Below, piece after piece: positions 59,747 to 64,000 of a stretch of DNA of 64,000 nt; the first letter of the stretch is position 1; the number at the start of each line of letters is the position of its first letter. Source of the stretch: Prosthecobacter sp. (GTDB taxonomy: Bacteria; Verrucomicrobiota; Verrucomicrobiia; Verrucomicrobiales; Verrucomicrobiaceae). Below the pieces are notes generated by a model. That model was not told the DNA's origin. It saw nothing but the letters and a program-made list of their open reading frames with translations, and did no database searches. Where the stretch lies: positions 97,579 to 161,578 of the forward strand of contig NZ_JACSRD010000169.1 of assembly GCF_014879935.1 (NCBI RefSeq), given 5' to 3'. A program made the position numbers and the translations under genes.

Positions 59747-61087
59747 TCACTTGCTGTGCACGTCGCAGTGCTCGGGCTCGGGGTCGGTCTCTTCGACGAC
59801 GGCCTTGTCCTTGAGGAACTCCATGGCTTCCTGCAGGAGCAGGTCACCGCGCACGTTGTCGATGAGGCCGTTTTTCTGGGCCTCGGCCATGAACTTCTTC
59901 GCGGGCATCTTCTGACGCTCGGCGATCTGTGCGAGGGCCATGGCGACTTTCTGGCCGGGGACTTCGAGCGCTTCTTTCTTCGCGATCTGCTCGAGGATGA
60001 AGCTCACCTTCACGTTGTTGCGGGCCTGGTTGGTGGCGCTGTTGAGGATCTCGTCCTGCTGCTTCACCAGTTCGTCCTCGCTGATGCCCTGCTGCATGGC
60101 ACGCATGGCGATCTCGTTGGTGCGGCGCTGGGCTTCGCGGTTCACGACTTCCTGCGGCAGGTCGAATTCGACCTTCTCGAACAGGTGGGCGATGACCTGG
60201 TTGGCCTTCGCGGCGTCGCGGGCCTGCTCCTTGCGGCGGCGGATGGCGTCGCGCACCTCGTCGCGCAGCGTCTCCATGGTCATTTCGTCACCACCGATCT
60301 TCTTGATGAACTCCTCGGTCAGCTCCGGCACGGCCTTGTTCTTCACACCCAGGCATTTCGCGGCCAGGGTGAGGGTCTTGCCACGCAGCGTTTCGTATTT
60401 GAAGTCGTCGGCGATGGCGAGGTTCAGCGAGCGCTCGTCGTCCTTCTTGATGCCGACCAGGCCGGCGTAGAAGCCCGGGAGGAAGTCGTCCTCCTCGGCG
60501 AGCAGGAACCAGTTTTCCTTCATCTCCTTGAGGTGCGCCGGGGCATCCTCGTCGAGCGGCTGGCCATCGACACTGCCGGTGGTGCTGAGCACGACGACAT
60601 CACCGATGGCGGCGTCGCGGTCCACGTCTTCATAGGTGGCCTGGTTTTCGCGCAGGTGGAGCAGGTCGTGATCGACATCGGCGTCGGTGACCTCGATGCG
60701 CGGCAGTTTGACCGGGATGCCGGTGTATTCCGGCAGCTCAAACTTCGGCGCGAGGCTCATCTCGATGGTGAAGCTGAAGCTTTTGTCCGTGTCGTGATAC
60801 ATCTTGTCGTTCACAGCGAGGACATTCAGCAGCTCAAGGCCTTCGCTCTTCACGGCCTGGCGCAGGCCTTCGCTGATGAGCTTCTTTTCCAGCTCGTCCT
60901 TCACCTCGTTCTCGTAACGCTTCGCGACGATGGTCTTTGGTGTCTTGCCGGGGCGGTAACCTGGAAGGCGCACCATGCTGGCGAAATAGGTGATGATCGC
61001 ATCACGCTCCTTGCCGACCTGGTCGGCGGGAACGCGGACGTGGGCGACGGCGCGGCAGTTGGGCTGGTGTTCGACGTTGATGTTCAT
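59747..61087 (-). CDS. tig: Trigger factor
   Basis: 446 residues from ATG 61087 (ATG 61105 is also possible). The ribosome-binding N-domain (VRLPGYRPGKTPKTIVAKRY), the FKBP-type PPIase domain (AAIGDVVVLSTTGSVDGQPL) and the long helical C-domain are all seen. The ribosome signature GFRxGKxP appears as GYRPGKTP. It is the ribosome-bound chaperone and prolyl isomerase. A 122-base gap separates it from the divergent gene. Confidence 0.95.
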   Translation of the reverse strand: MNINVEHQPNCRAVAHVRVPADQVGKERDAIITYFASMVRLPGYRPGKTPKTIVAKRYENEVKDELEKKLISEGLRQAVKSEGLELLNVLAVNDKMYHDTDKSFSFTIEMSLAPKFELPEYTGIPVKLPRIEVTDADVDHDLLHLRENQATYEDVDRDAAIGDVVVLSTTGSVDGQPLDEDAPAHLKEMKENWFLLAEEDDFLPGFYAGLVGIKKDDERSLNLAIADDFKYETLRGKTLTLAAKCLGVKNKAVPELTEEFIKKIGGDEMTMETLRDEVRDAIRRRKEQARDAAKANQVIAHLFEKVEFDLPQEVVNREAQRRTNEIAMRAMQQGISEDELVKQQDEILNSATNQARNNVKVSFILEQIAKKEALEVPGQKVAMALAQIAERQKMPAKKFMAEAQKNGLIDNVRGDLLLQEAMEFLKDKAVVEETDPEPEHCDVHSK

Positions 61088-61209
61088 GGGGGGAAGCTGG
61101 TCCATAAGCGGAGGCCGCGAGGCAGGGAATCCGGTCCCGGGCCTGGGGGGCGGGCATGCTAGGACAACTTCCCGGTTTGACAACCCCGGAAAACCCGGTT
61201 CTTCCCTCC

Positions 61210-61707
61210 ATGCACTTGTTCAAACGATTCGAGGTCTGGCTGCTGCTCCTGGCGGGCGTGGCGGCCATCTGGTGGTCCTTTCAATCCGACAGCCTCCCCA
61301 CCGATGACGGCCCTGTGGCCGAGATGAAGGCCGATGCGCCACTCCAGCTCCGCCGCTGCACGCTGGAGCGTGATTTTGGCAATGCCCGGCTCGATCTCGA
61401 AATCCGCTACAAGAACACCAGCCCGCGCCCGCTCTACCTGACACCGCCCGACGTGCGTCTGATCAACGCCGCCGGAAAGGACGTCCCGCCCTTCATCCTG
61501 CCCGCCGAGAAACCCGCCAGCATCGAGGCGCAGGCCACCTCCGATGTCCGCCTGCGCTTCTGGCTGGAAAAGGCCGACCTGGCCGGCCCGCTCACGTTCG
61601 ACATCCGCGGCCAGAAGCTGGAGGTGAAAAACAGCACGCCTCTCGATCTGGAGAAGCTGGAGAACAAGAAGCCGAGGGTGTGGACGAGCGCGAACTGGAC
61701 TTTGTAG
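61210..61707 (+). CDS. Membrane-anchored protein of unknown function
   Basis: 165 residues from ATG 61210. One transmembrane helix (about 7-25, VWLLLLAGVAAIWWSF) is followed by a soluble beta domain (LDLEIRYKNTSPRPLYLTPP, VPPFILPAEKP) that resembles DUF4352/immunoglobulin-like secreted domains. No catalytic motif. It ends next to a hairpin and the convergent smr gene. Confidence 0.6.
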   Translation: MHLFKRFEVWLLLLAGVAAIWWSFQSDSLPTDDGPVAEMKADAPLQLRRCTLERDFGNARLDLEIRYKNTSPRPLYLTPPDVRLINAAGKDVPPFILPAEKPASIEAQATSDVRLRFWLEKADLAGPLTFDIRGQKLEVKNSTPLDLEKLENKKPRVWTSANWTL

Positions 61708-61710
61708 ATT

Positions 61711-61752
61711 CGTTCGCCAGAACGAGGCCGCAGATCCGCATTCTGGCGAATG
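61711..61752. repeat. Hairpin between convergent genes
   Basis: Arms CGTTCGCCAGAACG (61711-61724) and CATTCTGGCGAATG (61739-61752) pair with two G-T wobbles over 14 positions. It lies exactly in the 48-base gap between two convergent genes and could stop transcription from both sides, but has no T-tract. Confidence 0.65.
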
Positions 61753-61755
61753 CGC

Positions 61756-62049
61756 CTACTCCAGAATCACCCAGGTCGCACCCCAGGAGCCGCTGGTTTC
61801 ATCGGCGGGCCAGATCCACTGCCGCACCTCCGGCAGTTTCGCGAGCAACTGATGCACACCGGTTCTCAAGGTGCCGCTGCCTTTGCCGTGGATGATGCGG
61901 ACGCGCAGGATGCCGCGCTTCCGGCACTCCGCGAAGTACTCCGGCAGCAGGCTGCTGATCTCATCCGGGCGGAAAGTGTGCAGGTCGAGCTCCGGGCCGA
62001 TGGGATGCTCCACCAGCTCAGGGATCGCTTCAGGATCGGGTTCAGACAT
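61756..62049 (-). CDS. Smr domain protein
   Basis: 97 residues from ATG 62049. The Smr signatures LDLHTF and IIHGKGSGTLRTGV are present, so this is a stand-alone Smr (MutS2 C-terminal) nuclease-type domain. It may nick RNA or DNA. Confidence 0.88.
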   Translation of the reverse strand: MSEPDPEAIPELVEHPIGPELDLHTFRPDEISSLLPEYFAECRKRGILRVRIIHGKGSGTLRTGVHQLLAKLPEVRQWIWPADETSGSWGATWVILE

Positions 62050-62165
62050 GTCTTTAGCTTGGAAAGAGACACGGTTTCCGTCCACTGGCGAACGATGTCC
62101 TGAGTGCTTGTGCTTCACGCCTGCGCGTCTAGCATGGCCCCGGCATACCTGAGGAGCTTGTTGTT

Positions 62166-63980
62166 GTGGCACCCGACCTTCGATCCTGGATTCAGCGGCT
62201 GCGTGATCTCACACAGGAGGGACGGTCGTTGCTGAAAAAGGTCGTCACGGAGAGTGCGCTGGACCCGTTTCCGCTGAAGCGGTCGCTCAGGGGCTATGGA
62301 AAACGCAGTTTCGCCTCCGACTTCCGCGCCGGCAGCACCGTGGCGCTGCTGGACATCCCGCAGGGCATGGCCTACGCGCTGATCGCCGGCCTGCCGCTGC
62401 AATACGGCATCACCTGCTCCGCCATCGCCGCGCTGGTGGGGCCGTTGCTTTCCTCATCACGAAACACCATCTTCGGGCCGACCAATGCGACCGCGTTCAT
62501 GGTGTTCTCCTACTTCGCGGCCTATCCGCACCTGGATCGCATCGGCATGATGCCGCTGCTGGTCTTCATGACGGCGGCCTTGCTGATCATGGGCGCTTTT
62601 TTGCGTGTGGCGGACCTGACGCAGTTCATCAGCCGCACCGTGGTGGTGGCTTACGTCACCGGGGCGTCGATCCTCATCGCGGCGAACCAGCTTCCCGTGC
62701 TGCTCGGCATCCCGTCGGAGGTGCTGCAGGCCAGCGGGAAGATCGTGAACACCTTTCCCGGCCACATTCATCGCATCTTCTCCCATCTGGACCGGGCGAG
62801 CTGGCTGAGCATCCTCTTCTCCGCGCTGACCTTCGGCTGCTACCTCGGCATCAAGCGCTGGCTGCCGCGCTGGCCGGCTTTTGCCACCACGCTGATCGTG
62901 ATCTCCCTGCTGGCCCTGATTCCAGCCGCCTTCGGCCTGCAGGTGCCCACGTTTAGCAACGCCACCTTCACCTGGAACGAGCTGCTGCCCCCCTTCCCCG
63001 ACTTCCTTTCAAGCCGGGCGCTGGCGGATGCCAGCCGCCTCTTCGGCCTCGCCTTCGCGCTGGCCTTCCTCGCCACGCTGGAAAACAGCGCCATGTCCAA
63101 GACGCTGGCCAGCCGCAGCAACCAGAGCGTCGATCCGAATCAGGACATGATCGCACTCGGAGCGGCGAATCTCGCCTGCACCTATCTCAGCGGCATGCCC
63201 GCCTCGTGTTCGCTCACGCGTTCGGCCTTGAACCACGCGTCCGGGGCGCGCACGGGCCTCGCCAGCATGTTCAACGGCTTCTGTTGCCTCGTCGGCGCTT
63301 TGACGCTCGGTGCCGCCGTGGCCTACATCCCGCGGGCGACGCTCGCGACGCTGGTGGTGTGCGTGGCCGTTTCACTCTTCAACCGGCGGCACATCTCCAT
63401 CTGCCTGCACGCCACACGCTCGGACGCGATCGTGTTCATCGTCACTCTCGCGGCCACGCTCATGCTGCCGCTGCACGTGGCGATTTTCGTCGGCATCGGT
63501 GTTTCCATCGTGCTGTATCTGCGCAAGGCCAGTCACCCGTCGCTGGTCGAATACCAATTCAACGAGGAAGGCCACCTCACCGAGGCGAAGGCAGGCGGGC
63601 GGCAGCATCCGGCCATCTCCATCGTGCATGTGGAGGGTGAGCTGTTCTTTGGCTCCGCCGAGCTCTTCCGCACGCAGATTCAGCGCTCCTGCGCCGATCC
63701 CAATCTGCGCATCATCGTGCTGCGGCTCAAAAACGCGCGCCACCTCGATGCGACCTGCGCCATGGCCATCGAGGAACTCGTGCGCAGCCTGCGCGGCGAC
63801 GGACGCGATCTCATCATCAGCGGCGTGGTGAAGGACCTCTACCGGGTGCTGAAGGACGCCGGGCTCGTCGAAGTGGTGGGGAAGGAAAACATCTTCCCCG
63901 CCAGCCCCGCCAACCCCAACCTCGCCACCCGCAACGCCCTCCGCCGCGCCCAGGAGATTCTCGGCATCAAGGACGCCGAG
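62166..63980 (+). CDS. SulP-family anion transporter, 3' truncated
   Basis: 605 residues are visible. The GTG at 62166 is preceded by AGGAG at 62152-62156, one of the clearest Shine-Dalgarno sites here. After a cytoplasmic lead, the first SulP helix reads TVALLDIPQGMAYALIAGLP, with FGPTNATAFMVF following. A STAS domain lies at about 480-595 (IVHVEGELFFGSAELFRTQI). SulP proteins transport sulfate, bicarbonate or dicarboxylates. The frame is cut by the sequencing adapter at 63982, so the end is unknown. The ECF, sigma and other genes are far away. Confidence 0.92.
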
Positions 63981-63981
63981 G

Positions 63982-64000
63982 CTGTCTCTTATACACATCT
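63982..64000. other. Tn5/Nextera mosaic-end adapter sequence
   Basis: The last 19 bases are CTGTCTCTTATACACATCT, identical to the reverse complement of the Tn5 mosaic end used in Nextera libraries. The protein frame runs into it as AVSYTH, and the opposite strand reads MCIRDS, both recognisable adapter-translation artefacts. It is not genomic sequence. Confidence 0.97.

Noticed and set aside
59678..61162. A 494-residue open frame antisense to tig
   Set aside because: It is a codon-bias shadow of the clear trigger factor gene and has no recognisable motif.
63372..63998. A minus-strand frame beginning MCIRDSLG
   Set aside because: MCIRDS is the translation of the Nextera adapter; the rest is a shadow of the SulP gene.
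1..64000. tRNA or rRNA genes
   Set aside because: No T-loop, acceptor-stem pair or rRNA-like block could be found by eye; a covariance-model search would be needed to be certain.

Overview
This is a GC-rich bacterial contig end that reads as Verrucomicrobiota, most likely Verrucomicrobiales (Prosthecobacter or Verrucomicrobium-like). The placement is an inference from gene content: cysteine-type sulfatases, a DUF1080 protein, a GHL10/DUF187 glycosyl hydrolase, a MoxR-DUF58-BatA-VWA-DUF4175-DUF4159 operon, a large FN3/MBG secreted protein, many lipoproteins, weak Shine-Dalgarno usage and several dispersed palindromic repeat families. I found no rRNA, tRNA, CRISPR or prophage. The last 19 bases are the Tn5/Nextera mosaic end, so the right edge is a sequencing artefact and the SulP gene is cut there.

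Layout. 1-4.6 kb: a truncated PAS protein, rlmH, a lipoprotein with a duplicated CPYT module, and an mlaE-mlaF-mlaD lipid transport operon. 4.6-15.2 kb: a giant secreted FN3/cyclophilin/MBG protein behind an ECF sigma factor, an orphan histidine kinase, a Coa1-like protein, rpsA, and a cell-wall pair (NlpC/P60-like and beta-lactamase-like). 15.2-23.5 kb: a CHAT/caspase-like protein, a GHL10 hydrolase, an HTH-Fic protein with a phased operator array, an SMP-30/hydrolase pair, stand-alone coaC, nrdR and a HIT protein. 23.5-26.7 kb: btaA-btaB (betaine lipid synthesis) followed by an O-antigen-ligase-like membrane protein.

26.7-40.2 kb (minus strand): a sulfatase, a tetraheme cytochrome lipoprotein, and the MoxR operon, in which three junctions are 4-base ATGA overlaps and the one long internal gap is filled by a palindromic repeat. 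40.4-45.3 kb: a lipoprotein, tyrS, an antitoxin/PIN-toxin pair bounded by a second, degenerate copy of the tyrS 3' end, and an FAD oxidoreductase with an SLH-like segment. 45.3-64 kb: surface and outer-membrane proteins, exonuclease III, a Y1 transposase in a REP-like cassette, a second sulfatase, a Tat phosphoesterase, upp, DedA, MFS, recQ, DUF1080, trigger factor, Smr and SulP.

The genes suggest a Gram-negative-type heterotroph attacking sulfated or complex polysaccharides, with heavy investment in envelope biogenesis. The observations most worth checking are the tyrS 3' duplication around the toxin-antitoxin pair, the repeat that encodes most of a lipoprotein signal peptide, and the Fic operator array.
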